From contig CP066225.1 in assembly GCA_016350165.1 (NCBI GenBank), positions 4,278,001 to 4,342,000 on the forward strand: DNA of 64,000 nt, in the 5' to 3' direction. This DNA comes from Planctomycetota bacterium (lineage in GTDB: Bacteria > Planctomycetota > Phycisphaerae > Phycisphaerales > Phycisphaeraceae). The number at the start of each line of letters is the position of its first letter. Position 1 is the first letter of the stretch. The position numbers were made by a program, and so were the translations under genes. Positions 16,307 through 25,418 of the stretch are shown piece by piece. The notes beneath the pieces are model-generated. The model was not told the origin of the DNA and searched no databases. It saw only the letters and a list, made by a program, of their open reading frames with translations.

Positions 16307-17941
16307 ATGGAAGTCTTAAAACGAAGTTGGGCACAGATTGCAGCGCTACTGAGCGGACTGAACCGCACGGAGAGGGCTGCTATTATTTTAGCTGCTTTGT
16401 TCTTGCTTTCGGTGTTGTTGTATCTGGTGACGTGGACGGGGCAGGCTGAATTAGCGCGGTTGACAGGGATTCCTAGGGAGAGCGTACCTACTGCAGTAGA
16501 TGAACTGAAGCGGTATGGTGTCGATTACACACTCAAAAACGATATGATCTATGTGAAGCAAGCCGATTATTTCGATGCGCTTGCGACGTTAAAGCAGTCA
16601 GATTTGATGGTGGTGGATATTGATGTTGCGTTTGAAGACTATTTATTGAATCAAAGCCCTTGGTCGACGAACGAACAGGCAAAGTCTTCATTTAATATTG
16701 CATTGCAAAAAGCATTGGGCGATTCGGTTGAGCAGATGATAGGAATTGAATCTGCGACAGTTTTGATTGGTCGTCCAGCGAATGAAGGTTTTGGAGCAAC
16801 GCTGACAAAGCCGACGGCATCGGTGAGTGTGAAGTTGTCAGGCCGAAACAAGAAGCTTGGTAAGGAACAGGTTGCTGCGATTGCGAATCACGTTGCAGGT
16901 GCGATTGCAAAGCTTGAGCCACAGGAAGTTTCGATTACGGATTTGACGAATGGTCGTGTATACCATGTTGGACGCGATGATGAAGTTGATCCAAGTGAAG
17001 TCTATGCACAGGTTAGACGTGAAGAGGATGATCTGCGTGATAAGATTTACGGTGTTGTAAGTCATATTCCGGGTGTTCGTGTTGAGGTTTCTATCAAGAC
17101 GGACAAGATCGCGAGAAAAGAATCAAATAAATACGTATACGATAAAAACGGCTCGATTATTAAAGAAGAATCGGAAACGATGAGCCGTAAGAATGTATCG
17201 AAAAGTGGTGCTCCGGGCGTGTATTCAAATACCAGCCTTGATATTGCAGGCTCGCAAGGTGCTGGTTCAGAAGAAGAATCCGAGAAAACAAAGACCGAAA
17301 GTAGTGTACGACCTGTTACTGAGGTTACCCACCTTGAAGTAAGTGGCCCTGAGGTTCTGCAGAAATCAGCGACAGTAATGGTGCCGCGTAGTTTCTTTGC
17401 TCAGGTGTGGAAGCGAAATAATCCGGATAGTGAGAATGATCCGACTGATGCAGATCTTGAGCCAATTAAGTCGCAGCGTTGTGCAGCAATTGAACAGAAC
17501 GTTATACCCCTGTTGAATGATAATAACGCAACGGTTCGCGTCGATTGGATGGATGACTCAGTCGCACTAGCAGCTGCTTCACAAACAGCGGGTATGGGCA
17601 CGGTTGTTGATACAGTTGCTGGGCTAGGTTTAACGAAACATGTTGGCAGTATTGCGTTGGGTGTTCTTGCAGTTGGTTTGATGCTGTGGATGGTGAGAAG
17701 TGCGACGAAACCAGAGAAGCTACCGACGGTGGAAGAGCTTGCTGGTATCCCACCTGAATTGCCATCGGAAGAAGAGTTTGTTGGTGAGGTTGATGAACAA
17801 GAAGCAACGATGGCTGGTTATGAGCTGGATGAAAGTGAATTGCAGTCACGTCGTATAGCAGAGCAAATTAGCGAATTGATCAAATCTAACCCTGAGGAAG
17901 CAGGCAATATATTCGGCAGATGGGTTCAAACAGATGATTAG
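16307..17941 (+). CDS. fliF: Flagellar MS-ring protein FliF
   Basis: This 544-residue inner-membrane protein builds the MS ring. It has membrane helices near residues 25-42 (ERAAIILAALFLLSVLLYLV) and 440-465 (HVGSIALGVLAVGLMLWMVR). Two periplasmic ring-building domains lie between, including GRPANEGFGATLTKPTASVSVKL. The acidic C-terminal tail binds FliG. The ATG has GGAGG upstream. It ends 85 bases before fliG. Confidence 0.95.
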   Translation: MEVLKRSWAQIAALLSGLNRTERAAIILAALFLLSVLLYLVTWTGQAELARLTGIPRESVPTAVDELKRYGVDYTLKNDMIYVKQADYFDALATLKQSDLMVVDIDVAFEDYLLNQSPWSTNEQAKSSFNIALQKALGDSVEQMIGIESATVLIGRPANEGFGATLTKPTASVSVKLSGRNKKLGKEQVAAIANHVAGAIAKLEPQEVSITDLTNGRVYHVGRDDEVDPSEVYAQVRREEDDLRDKIYGVVSHIPGVRVEVSIKTDKIARKESNKYVYDKNGSIIKEESETMSRKNVSKSGAPGVYSNTSLDIAGSQGAGSEEESEKTKTESSVRPVTEVTHLEVSGPEVLQKSATVMVPRSFFAQVWKRNNPDSENDPTDADLEPIKSQRCAAIEQNVIPLLNDNNATVRVDWMDDSVALAAASQTAGMGTVVDTVAGLGLTKHVGSIALGVLAVGLMLWMVRSATKPEKLPTVEELAGIPPELPSEEEFVGEVDEQEATMAGYELDESELQSRRIAEQISELIKSNPEEAGNIFGRWVQTDD

Positions 17942-18025
17942 ACCCGTTGTTAGAATGTGAATGAAAATAATTGTACTGAGTCATATGTGAGCAGTACGAA
18001 TGAGTCTGGAAAAAGAGGCGAATCA

Positions 18026-19060
18026 ATGGCGATAGGAGCAGCAGTAACAGAATCAGTGAAAGATATGCCGGGCATCCGCAAGGCAGCGATTTTGTTACTT
18101 GCGCTTGATCAGGAAGCTTCGACGCGCATTTTAATGGCGATGCCTGCAAAAGCTGTTGAAACAGTAACACGAGAGTTAGCAAGTTTGGGTGAAATTCCAA
18201 AAGAAACTCGTGATGCAGTTTTGACTCAATTTTATGATTTGGCAGTCGCGCAGTCATGGGCCAGTGAAGGTGGATTGGATTATGCACGTGCGTTGCTGAT
18301 GAAGTCGCTTGATCCAAAGGAAGCTGAGCGGATTATTCAGCAGATCAGCCAGCAAGTGAGAAAGACGCCGTTCTCGTTTTTGCAAAAAGCTGAAGCTGGC
18401 AACTTACTCACGTTTATCCAAGATGAACATCCACAGACTATTGCACTGATCGTTTCGCACTTATCGTTTCATAAAGCTTCAGAAATTTTGGCAGGTCTTC
18501 CAACACCGAAGCAGATTGAAGTAGTGAAGCGTGTTGCAAACATGGAACAAACCAACCCTGAAGTGATTAACGAAGTGGAAAAAGGTTTGGAATCACGTCT
18601 TGCAAATATGCTCAATCAATCGTTCGAAAAGATTGGTGGCGTAGAAACTGTTGCAGAGATGTTGAACTTGGTCGATCGCACGACAGAAAAATCGATCATG
18701 GAAGGTTTGGAAGCAGAGGATCCGGATCTGGTCGAAGAAATCCGCAGGCTTATGTTCGTCTTCGAAGATATTTTGTTGGTGGACGACAAAGGTATTCAAG
18801 CGGTTCTCAAAGAGGTGGACAACGACGAATTGGCTTTGGCTCTCAAGACTGCTTCGCAAGAGCTCAAGGACAAAATTTTTGGCAATATGTCAGAACGTGC
18901 AGCGACGCTTATTGGCGAAGACATGGAATTCATGGGGCCAGTTCGTGTCAGCGATGTGGAAGCAGCACAACAACGTATCGTGGATATCGTGCGGCGGCTT
19001 GAAGATGCTGGCGAAATCATTGTCAGTGGACGTGGCGGCGACTCGGATGTTGTGGTTTAA
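18026..19060 (+). CDS. fliG: Flagellar motor switch protein FliG
   Basis: This protein of 344 residues from the ATG at 18026 couples the stator to the rotor. FliG domains are visible: the N-terminal FliF-binding part (MPGIRKAAILLLALDQEASTRIL), the middle domain with EHPQTIALIVSHL, and the C-terminal torque helix region with IRRLMFVFEDILLVDDKGIQAVLKEVD. The start at 18026 (AGAGGCG upstream) gives the normal N-terminus; the frame extends to 17957. FliM, the usual middle-domain partner, is not in its expected place in this cluster. Confidence 0.95.
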   Translation: MAIGAAVTESVKDMPGIRKAAILLLALDQEASTRILMAMPAKAVETVTRELASLGEIPKETRDAVLTQFYDLAVAQSWASEGGLDYARALLMKSLDPKEAERIIQQISQQVRKTPFSFLQKAEAGNLLTFIQDEHPQTIALIVSHLSFHKASEILAGLPTPKQIEVVKRVANMEQTNPEVINEVEKGLESRLANMLNQSFEKIGGVETVAEMLNLVDRTTEKSIMEGLEAEDPDLVEEIRRLMFVFEDILLVDDKGIQAVLKEVDNDELALALKTASQELKDKIFGNMSERAATLIGEDMEFMGPVRVSDVEAAQQRIVDIVRRLEDAGEIIVSGRGGDSDVVV

Positions 19061-19118
19061 CATGAATACATAACTGACGCATTGATGCTCAATATGGCAT
19101 GATGCTCAGATATAAACA

Positions 19119-19137
19119 TTGATTAGATATTAATCAA
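19119..19137. promoter_or_regulatory. Inverted repeat TTGATTA-N5-TAATCAA before fliH
   Basis: Perfect seven-base arms flank GATAT, 16 bases before the fliH start. The arms resemble the half sites of the CTAATC-N3-GATTAG palindrome found elsewhere. It may be an operator or a chance AT-rich repeat. Confidence 0.35.
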
Positions 19138-19152
19138 ATACAGGTAATTCAA

Positions 19153-20103
19153 ATGGGTGTCCTGAAAAACGAATCTGCTCTTTCTGCTTTAAAACAGGCT
19201 GTTGTGTTGGACCTGAGCGATATCAACAAGCAGGCTGCAAAATTGCGTATGCGCGCAGAGGCAAAAGCGGCAGAGATCATCGCGAAGGCAGAAGCTGATG
19301 CGAGGCAGTTAGTTCAGGATGCAAAAAGTGCGTTTGAACGTGGGCAACAAGAGGGGTTTGATGAAGGGCATGCTCGCGGCTTACAGGGTGGAATGAAACA
19401 AGGGTATGATCAGGGGTTAAAGCAGGGGTATGACGAAGCGTTTCAGCAGCAGTTTGATTCACTGCAGCAGATCCAGACGGCTTGGTCGGATGTCATTCAG
19501 CAATGGGAAGGTTACCGCACGCGAATGGAAGTTGAATCCAGCGAAGCGGTCACTGAATTTGCATTGAAGTTGGCAGAGCGACTCGTGCATCGTGTGATTG
19601 AAGTTGATCATACGGTCATCGTAGATCAAGTTGCGAATGCGTTGTCGTATATTTTGAGACCTATGGATGTGTCGATACAGATCAATTCGGATGATAGGCC
19701 CATGTTAGATGAGGCATTGCCGGAGTTGATGAATGAGTTCCGTCACCTTAAGCATATTGAATTGATTGAGAATAAAGATATAACACGAGGTGGGTGTATT
19801 GTGGTATATGGTCGTGGTGAGATTGATGGGCAAATCGAGACGCAACTTGAGCGAGTGATCGATATGATTTTGCCTGAAGATCCGATTGGTGAATTTGATA
19901 ATTCAGGTGTGGTCGGGGAAGTTGATGCGGTCGAAGCAGCAATGGGTGAGGGAATGATTGATGACGCTGGAGTTGAGCCGGTTGATATGAGTGATGCGGT
20001 GTTGTTGAATGAGCATATGGTTAGTCCACCAGTTGAGGGCGAAGATATGGTGGCTGATGAAATGGTTGGTGAGTTGGATCAAGGCGAGTTGCCATTGGAA
20101 TGA
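19153..20103 (+). CDS. fliH: Flagellar assembly protein FliH
   Basis: This 316-residue cytoplasmic stalk protein binds and regulates the export ATPase FliI. After an N-terminal Ala/Glu-rich helix comes a ladder of Gly at residues 64, 68, 72, 76, 80, 84, 88 and 92 (GxxxG repeats known from FliH), then a coiled coil and the conserved FliH C-domain (about 120-240; LAERLVHRVIEVDHTVI, GGCIV). An acidic C-terminal extension of about 70 residues after VIDMILPEDPIGEFDN is unusual. The gene lies directly upstream of fliI. Confidence 0.88.
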   Translation: MGVLKNESALSALKQAVVLDLSDINKQAAKLRMRAEAKAAEIIAKAEADARQLVQDAKSAFERGQQEGFDEGHARGLQGGMKQGYDQGLKQGYDEAFQQQFDSLQQIQTAWSDVIQQWEGYRTRMEVESSEAVTEFALKLAERLVHRVIEVDHTVIVDQVANALSYILRPMDVSIQINSDDRPMLDEALPELMNEFRHLKHIELIENKDITRGGCIVVYGRGEIDGQIETQLERVIDMILPEDPIGEFDNSGVVGEVDAVEAAMGEGMIDDAGVEPVDMSDAVLLNEHMVSPPVEGEDMVADEMVGELDQGELPLE

Positions 20104-20213
20104 TGTGGCAATGATTGCGTAATGTGATTCCCATAAAAGAAGAATCTTGAAATTTTTACGTCAAAAGGATGGCGTGAAGGTTTTTGGCGCGCTTTTTGCT
20201 AGAGGTACTGCGT

Positions 20214-21611
20214 ATGACGGTTTTATCACAGCAAATCGAGATGTTAGATGCATCTGCCCCGCTAGAATTGCGCGGTACGGTAGTAGAAGTGCGCGGTCTT
20301 GCGCTTCAAGTTGCTGATTTGCCAGTTCCGATTGGCTCGATGGTGCGAATCACTTCTAGAAGTGCACGCCAATCGTCTGTGGTATTAGAAGGTGAAGTTG
20401 TTGGTTTTGATGAAGATATGACGATTGTGATGCCGTTTGGTGAACTGTCGGGTGTGAAGCGTGGCGATCGGGTGATTGCAACACAATTTGCTCAGTATGT
20501 GCGAGTTGGTGAATCTTTATTGGGTCGTGTTCTGGATGGCTTGGGTAGGCCGATCGATAATTTGGGGCCAGTTGGTGAGACGGTCGCGAGGCCTTTGAAT
20601 CCAAAGCCTGTTGAGCCATTGGATCGCCCACGGATTAGCGATCCGCTTGCGACGGGTGTGCGTGCAGTTGATACGATGATGTCGGTTGGACGTGGACAGC
20701 GTGTTGGTGTTTTTGCTGGTCCAGGCATGGGTAAGTCGACATTGTTGGGGATGATGGCGAAGCATACAGCTGCTGATGTAAGTGTAATTGCATTGGTAGG
20801 TGAACGTGGTCGCGAAGTTAAAGACTTTGTTGAAGGGATTCTTGGTCCCGAAGGTTTGGCGAGGTCTGTTGTTGTGGTTGCGACGAGTGATGAGCCAGCA
20901 TTGGTTCGTATTCGTTCTGCAATGGTCGCAACTTCAATTGCTGAATTTTTCCGTGATCTTGGGTTGGACGTCTTGATGATTATGGATTCAGTAACACGCT
21001 TTTGTCAGGCTCAACGTCAGGTTGGCTTGGCTGCTGGCGAACCTCCGACAACAAAAGGTTTCCCGCCAAGTGTGTTTGCTATGTTGCCACGACTTCTTGA
21101 AAGATCAGGACGTACGAACGCTGGATCGATCACAGGCTTGTATTCCATCTTGGTTGAAGGTGAGGATATGACTGAGCCTATCGCTGATGCGTGTCGTGGT
21201 ATTTTGGATGGCCATATTCAGTTGACGCGTAAGTTAGCAGAGCAGGGGCATTATCCTGCGATTGACGTATTGGGTTCAGTTAGTCGTGTGATGGATGATG
21301 TAACGCAACTTGATCATCAACAATCTAGAAAAGAAGTGATCAGATTGTTGTCTTCGTATTCGCAGGTAGAGGATCTGCTGAATATTGGAGCATATACACC
21401 TGGGTCAAATCCAGATTTTGATTTGGCGATTGCATGTAAGCCTGCGATTGATCGTGTGCTTCAGCAAACGCGTGCTTTTGATCCGGAACAGAGGAATTTT
21501 GAAAGAACACGTGCGATGTTGCTAGCGTTAAATGCCAATATTGATCAGGCAAAGCAGCAACTTTCACGTCAACAAGTTGGTATGCAGACAAATATGCAAA
21601 TGCCTTCTTAG
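20214..21611 (+). CDS. fliI: Flagellum-specific export ATPase FliI
   Basis: This 465-residue ATPase is a relative of the F1 beta subunit and energises flagellar type III export. It has an N-terminal beta-barrel, then Walker A FAGPGMGKSTLLG (168-180), ALVGERGREVKDF, the Walker B region LDVLMIMDSVTRF, and PPSVFAMLPRLLERSG. The ATG at 20214 has AGAGG eight bases upstream and fits the family start. A sigma-54-like sequence at 20184-20200 overlaps this ribosome site region and may be fortuitous. Confidence 0.95.
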   Translation: MTVLSQQIEMLDASAPLELRGTVVEVRGLALQVADLPVPIGSMVRITSRSARQSSVVLEGEVVGFDEDMTIVMPFGELSGVKRGDRVIATQFAQYVRVGESLLGRVLDGLGRPIDNLGPVGETVARPLNPKPVEPLDRPRISDPLATGVRAVDTMMSVGRGQRVGVFAGPGMGKSTLLGMMAKHTAADVSVIALVGERGREVKDFVEGILGPEGLARSVVVVATSDEPALVRIRSAMVATSIAEFFRDLGLDVLMIMDSVTRFCQAQRQVGLAAGEPPTTKGFPPSVFAMLPRLLERSGRTNAGSITGLYSILVEGEDMTEPIADACRGILDGHIQLTRKLAEQGHYPAIDVLGSVSRVMDDVTQLDHQQSRKEVIRLLSSYSQVEDLLNIGAYTPGSNPDFDLAIACKPAIDRVLQQTRAFDPEQRNFERTRAMLLALNANIDQAKQQLSRQQVGMQTNMQMPS

Positions 21612-21701
21612 TGAGGATGTCTCAGGGGTGAGAGCCTGAGTTTGTTCGAAAGAGTATGTGCTTGGAGGATCCGAGCGCAGGATAAAAAGAGGATGAGGGC
21701 T

Positions 21702-22160
21702 ATGCCCGGATTTGAGTTTAAACTTGATGCATTGTTGAAGCATCGTTGCACTGAAGAAGAAAAGTGTCAACGAGATTTGTCACGTCTGCTTAGATCTAAA
21801 ATGATTTTTGAAGATGAACTCAGGAAAATGCAGCAAACAATCACCGAGTCTAAGCATCAGTTAGGTGATGGTCTTGTGGGCAAGATTAATATTTCCAGAG
21901 TTGCTGAATTCGCCAGCTATAGTGGGCAAACAACAATGCGTGGGCATCATTTAGTCATGAAAATGGCTGAACTCGAACAGCATATCCAGATTGCACGTCA
22001 AAAACTTCTTGAAGCGACAAAGAAACGCAAAGCACTTGAACTGCTTCGTGATAAGCAAAAAGAAGCATGGATACGTGAGCAAAATCGTCGTGAAACAGCG
22101 GAGCTGGATGAGATTGCGACACAGAAGTATGCAAGGACAATGATCGGGGGGAGTATCTAA
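21702..22160 (+). CDS. fliJ: Flagellar export protein FliJ
   Basis: This protein of 153 residues is almost entirely coiled coil, starting MPGFEFKLDALLKHRCTEEEKCQRDLSRLL, the usual FliJ opening. FliJ sits in the FliI ring like the gamma subunit of F1 and links it to FlhA. The frame extends upstream to 21642; the ATG at 21702 gives the typical start and has GAGG upstream. It abuts the next gene with no spacer (stop TAA directly before ATG at 22161). Confidence 0.85.
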   Translation: MPGFEFKLDALLKHRCTEEEKCQRDLSRLLRSKMIFEDELRKMQQTITESKHQLGDGLVGKINISRVAEFASYSGQTTMRGHHLVMKMAELEQHIQIARQKLLEATKKRKALELLRDKQKEAWIREQNRRETAELDEIATQKYARTMIGGSI

Positions 22161-22853
22161 ATGAAAACGCTTCGTATTATCATTGGCTGTGTACTTGCGA
22201 TCAATATGCTTGTCGTTTTGGGTGGCTTAGGTTTCCTTTATGGAACAGATCGTCTTGACCGTGACCGTTTAGATCAGACTATAGACATGTTCCGCCTTAC
22301 AATCACAGAACAAGCAGATCTTGAAGCAGAACAATTGGCAACTGCAGAACAAGCTGATGCGGAGTTAGAGCAGGTTATGCGTTTGCAGCAAGCAGAAAAT
22401 GGCTCAAAATCATTTTCTGACTACTTGGATGAAAGTCAGTCTGCAACCGAAATTGCCATGGCTAGATACGCTCGTCTCAATCGTGAAATCAAAGATCTCG
22501 AACGTCGTATGGCTGCAAATAAACTTGTCATTGAACAAGAAAAGAACAAACTTAAAGAAGATCGAGATGCTTTAGAAGCAGATCGTAGAAAATATGCTGA
22601 AGGTAATAAAGATGCTGACTTTGACCGCATGATCGAAATGTTTGAGCAGCTTAAACCAAAGCAATCAAAAGAAATCATGCAACGAATGTTGTCTGAAAAT
22701 AAGTTGAATGATGTCGTTGATTATTTAAACGCGATGTCATCTCGTAAGTCAGCATCGATTATCAAGGAATTTAAGACACCTGAAGAGATTGTGCAGGCAA
22801 AAGCTATTCTGGAACGTATTCGCACACGTGGCCAGTTGGCAAAGAGTTCATAA
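22161..22853 (+). CDS. MotE-like flagellar protein (MgtE N-like domain)
   Basis: This 230-residue protein has one N-terminal membrane helix (about 5-28), a long charged coiled coil (about 60-155), and a C-terminal domain FDRMIEMFEQLKPKQSKEIMQRML...VVDYLNAMSSRKSASIIKEF. That domain resembles the MgtE N-terminal fold found in MotE/YlxF-type proteins encoded between fliJ and fliK in many flagellar operons. In characterised cases MotE is a periplasmic chaperone for MotC. Here there is no MotC, so the role may differ. The call rests on motif and gene order. Confidence 0.65.
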   Translation: MKTLRIIIGCVLAINMLVVLGGLGFLYGTDRLDRDRLDQTIDMFRLTITEQADLEAEQLATAEQADAELEQVMRLQQAENGSKSFSDYLDESQSATEIAMARYARLNREIKDLERRMAANKLVIEQEKNKLKEDRDALEADRRKYAEGNKDADFDRMIEMFEQLKPKQSKEIMQRMLSENKLNDVVDYLNAMSSRKSASIIKEFKTPEEIVQAKAILERIRTRGQLAKSS

Positions 22854-22865
22854 AGGGTCCAGTTG

Positions 22866-24323
22866 ATGAATATTTTGTTACAAACACTCGATACTCGTAT
22901 GTCATCCAAAGCAAAGACGATAGACCGTTCATCCGATTCGCAGCAGAATAACAGCGATTCTGATTTTCAACAGTCTCTGGAAAAAGTACGTCAAGATTCA
23001 ACAGCTAAAAATGATCAAACCAGTTCATCTGATACTAAAGAGATGAATACGAAGACTGATGCAGATTCAACTAAGTCAGAAGTCGCAACAGACGAAGCAA
23101 ATACAGAAGAAACATCTGTGAAAACAGATGAATCTAATCAAGCTCAAGATGACACGGAAGTTGTTGTACCTGAAGACACAAATTCAGAAGAACAAATTAA
23201 TAATGTAGATGCGGGCGCTTTGGTTGTGCAAATCAACATGCCAGCCGTTGAAGATCAACAAAATGCGCAGAGCGAAGGCATCGCATTAAACGCTCAAGAT
23301 TTGCAGAATATCGTTAAGGGTGTTTTTGAAAATGCCGTTGGTGATGTGCAAGTCGAATCATCAACAGAGGCAGCACAGACTGCTGAATTGAATCAGCAAC
23401 TTGAAGGTGAAAATGTACAAGTCACTGAAATGCAAACAGAGCAAAATGTCGATTCAGTCACAGTAAATACAGATGAAGCTGTTTTGCAAGTTGGTAACAC
23501 GGATCAAAAAACACAAAAAAATAATACTGTAGCATTAAACGAAAATACCAACACGGTGGTAAGTGGAACTGAAGAGAGCATCGTAATTGAATCCAATGCG
23601 AATGACTCGGCCAACATCTCTAAAAATCATACTGATACTTCAGCAACAACTGATGATGTTGTTTTAGAAGCAAAGATTGCAAAAGGTGGCAGTCGATACG
23701 ATGTTGAGCTTCAAGATGTATCTGAGAAAACGGTTGATAACAAAGCTGCAGTAGTATCAGAGAAGGTCAATGTTAATGTTGATGCTCGTGCACAGGAAGT
23801 TGCAGCCCAAGGCCAATTTCGTGTCGAAACTCAGCAAGTTGTCAATGAAAAAGCAACACAGCAAATTCAATTGCCATCCACTGGTGCTGATAGTGAACAC
23901 CAGAACGTCGCACGTATTGAACGTGGCCTGCAATCTGCACTTAACCAAAATGGCGGCAATGTTACTTTACGACTTACCCCTGCTGAGATGGGTACTGTAA
24001 GAATCAACTTGCAAATCCAAGGCACTCAGGTAAACGTACAAATGCATGCTGAGAATGAATCTGCACGTTCATTGCTCAATCAGCATGTTCAGCAGCTTCG
24101 CCAATCGCTTGAGCATCAAGGTTTGAGCGTTGATCGCATCGGCGTTCAGCAAATGCAAAATACATCACAGTCGAATATGAATTCACAATCGGATATGAGT
24201 CAGTCAGATGGCCGTAGCCGTGGTGAGTACTCAGGTAATCAGCAACAAAATCAACAAAATGACTCGCAGCAAGAACGTTCTCAAAACTTTGAGGATATGT
24301 TCGGCGACGAAATCGCAGCGTAA
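22866..24323 (+). CDS. fliK: Flagellar hook-length control protein FliK
   Basis: This protein of 485 residues is a secreted ruler that sets hook length and switches export specificity. Residues up to about 330 are a low-complexity region rich in Asp, Glu, Gln, Asn, Ser and Thr, as expected for a flexible ruler. The conserved FliK C-domain follows: NVTLRLTPAEMGTVRINLQIQGTQVNVQM and the LRQSLEHQGLSVDRIGV helix. The ATG at 22866 has AAGGG eight bases upstream; a TTG just before is less likely. Confidence 0.9.
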   Translation: MNILLQTLDTRMSSKAKTIDRSSDSQQNNSDSDFQQSLEKVRQDSTAKNDQTSSSDTKEMNTKTDADSTKSEVATDEANTEETSVKTDESNQAQDDTEVVVPEDTNSEEQINNVDAGALVVQINMPAVEDQQNAQSEGIALNAQDLQNIVKGVFENAVGDVQVESSTEAAQTAELNQQLEGENVQVTEMQTEQNVDSVTVNTDEAVLQVGNTDQKTQKNNTVALNENTNTVVSGTEESIVIESNANDSANISKNHTDTSATTDDVVLEAKIAKGGSRYDVELQDVSEKTVDNKAAVVSEKVNVNVDARAQEVAAQGQFRVETQQVVNEKATQQIQLPSTGADSEHQNVARIERGLQSALNQNGGNVTLRLTPAEMGTVRINLQIQGTQVNVQMHAENESARSLLNQHVQQLRQSLEHQGLSVDRIGVQQMQNTSQSNMNSQSDMSQSDGRSRGEYSGNQQQNQQNDSQQERSQNFEDMFGDEIAA

Positions 24324-24359
24324 TCGTTTGTTTAAGTCTTTCATGAATCGGAGTTAATT

Positions 24360-25043
24360 ATGGTAGACGCAGTTGGAGCATCTGGAAACCAGACGCAAAA
24401 CGTCTCAGGATCGCAATCTAATCCCTATGCGGAATTAGATAGCTCTGAGTTCGTCAAGTTGATGGTTGCGGAACTGGTAAACCAGGATCCATTCGAACCA
24501 AACGACACCGCAGCGGTGATGGAGCAACTCAGCTCTCTGATGAATATTGAAAGTCAGAACAAGCTACAGGCTTCACTCGAATCAATGGTCAATCAACAAT
24601 CAATCGCACAATCAAGTGGTTTGATCGGCTACGAAGTTACCGGCTTGGACGGTAACAATAAAACAGTAACTGGTGTAGTTCAATCGATTCGTGTTGTTGA
24701 AGGCGAACCTCAGTTAGTACTAACAACTGGCAAGACACTCGGCGTTGATAGAGTTACGGACATCAATATTCCGCAGCAAGAAGAGCAGGATGTTGATTAT
24801 CTCTGGGATACCAACGGCGATGATGAAGTGACGTACTACGATTATGAAGAATGGTACTCACGTTGGGAAGAAAACCAAGGTAAAGATCCTGCTGTTAATG
24901 ACGATGGCATGATTGAGACATGGCAGTTCAATGACGGCGATTTTGATGGTGATGGCGATATTGATATCACAGACCTGACGTTACTGCAGAAGGTTTTCGG
25001 CGACATCATCGATGAGCATAATAACCCCAGCTCAGGTAGCTAA
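24360..25043 (+). CDS. flgD: Hook-capping scaffold FlgD with C-terminal dockerin-like EF-hand pair
   Basis: The N-terminal half (about 20-85; SEFVKLMVAELVNQDPFEPNDTAAVMEQLSSLMNIESQ) is the conserved FlgD domain that caps the growing hook. The usual C-terminal Tudor/Fn3 part is short. It is followed by two calcium-loop motifs: residues 150-161 (DTNGDDEVTYYD) and 194-205 (DFDGDGDIDITD). The second is followed by LTLLQKVFGD, a type I dockerin signature. Both loops keep the acidic ligands at positions 1, 3, 5, 7 and 12. This addition is not part of normal FlgD. Confidence 0.9.
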   Translation: MVDAVGASGNQTQNVSGSQSNPYAELDSSEFVKLMVAELVNQDPFEPNDTAAVMEQLSSLMNIESQNKLQASLESMVNQQSIAQSSGLIGYEVTGLDGNNKTVTGVVQSIRVVEGEPQLVLTTGKTLGVDRVTDINIPQQEEQDVDYLWDTNGDDEVTYYDYEEWYSRWEENQGKDPAVNDDGMIETWQFNDGDFDGDGDIDITDLTLLQKVFGDIIDEHNNPSSGS

Positions 25044-25054
25044 AGAATAGAACA

Positions 25055-25357
25055 ATGACTGCAAACGGAACTGATTTATTACGCATGCTTGAACCCGCTG
25101 TTAGGCCAGTAAATGTTGCCGACAGCCATTCTGCAAAAGCTGCTAATCAGCCGTTTGAAAGACAGGATTTTGATCAGCTTCTTCATGAAGCAAAACTCAT
25201 CACTGCACCAATGGATTCGTCTGTGAAAACAGATTCACAAACGAGTGCGGTCTCGGACTCACAAGCAAACATACTGTCCGACTTGTCACGGATTGACTCC
25301 GTGGAAAATGCCTCGCTAAGAGCAATCTTAAACCCGGGGCAAAATAGCGATCTTTGA
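25055..25357 (+). CDS. Small hypothetical protein between flgD and flgE
   Basis: This 100-residue polar protein has no signal or membrane segment. I do not recognise its family. Its position between flgD and flgE is where many bacteria carry a small flagellar operon protein (the TIGR02530 type), but I do not see that family's conserved residues. It starts 12 bases after flgD and ends 62 bases before flgE, so co-expression is likely. The Ser/Asp/Gln-rich middle suggests a disordered or exported protein. Confidence 0.6.
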   Translation: MTANGTDLLRMLEPAVRPVNVADSHSAKAANQPFERQDFDQLLHEAKLITAPMDSSVKTDSQTSAVSDSQANILSDLSRIDSVENASLRAILNPGQNSDL

Positions 25358-25418
25358 TTGCTTAAATGAACAATAATCTGCTATTGGAAAAGCAGCGAAT
25401 AAAAAGCAGGAGCTTACT

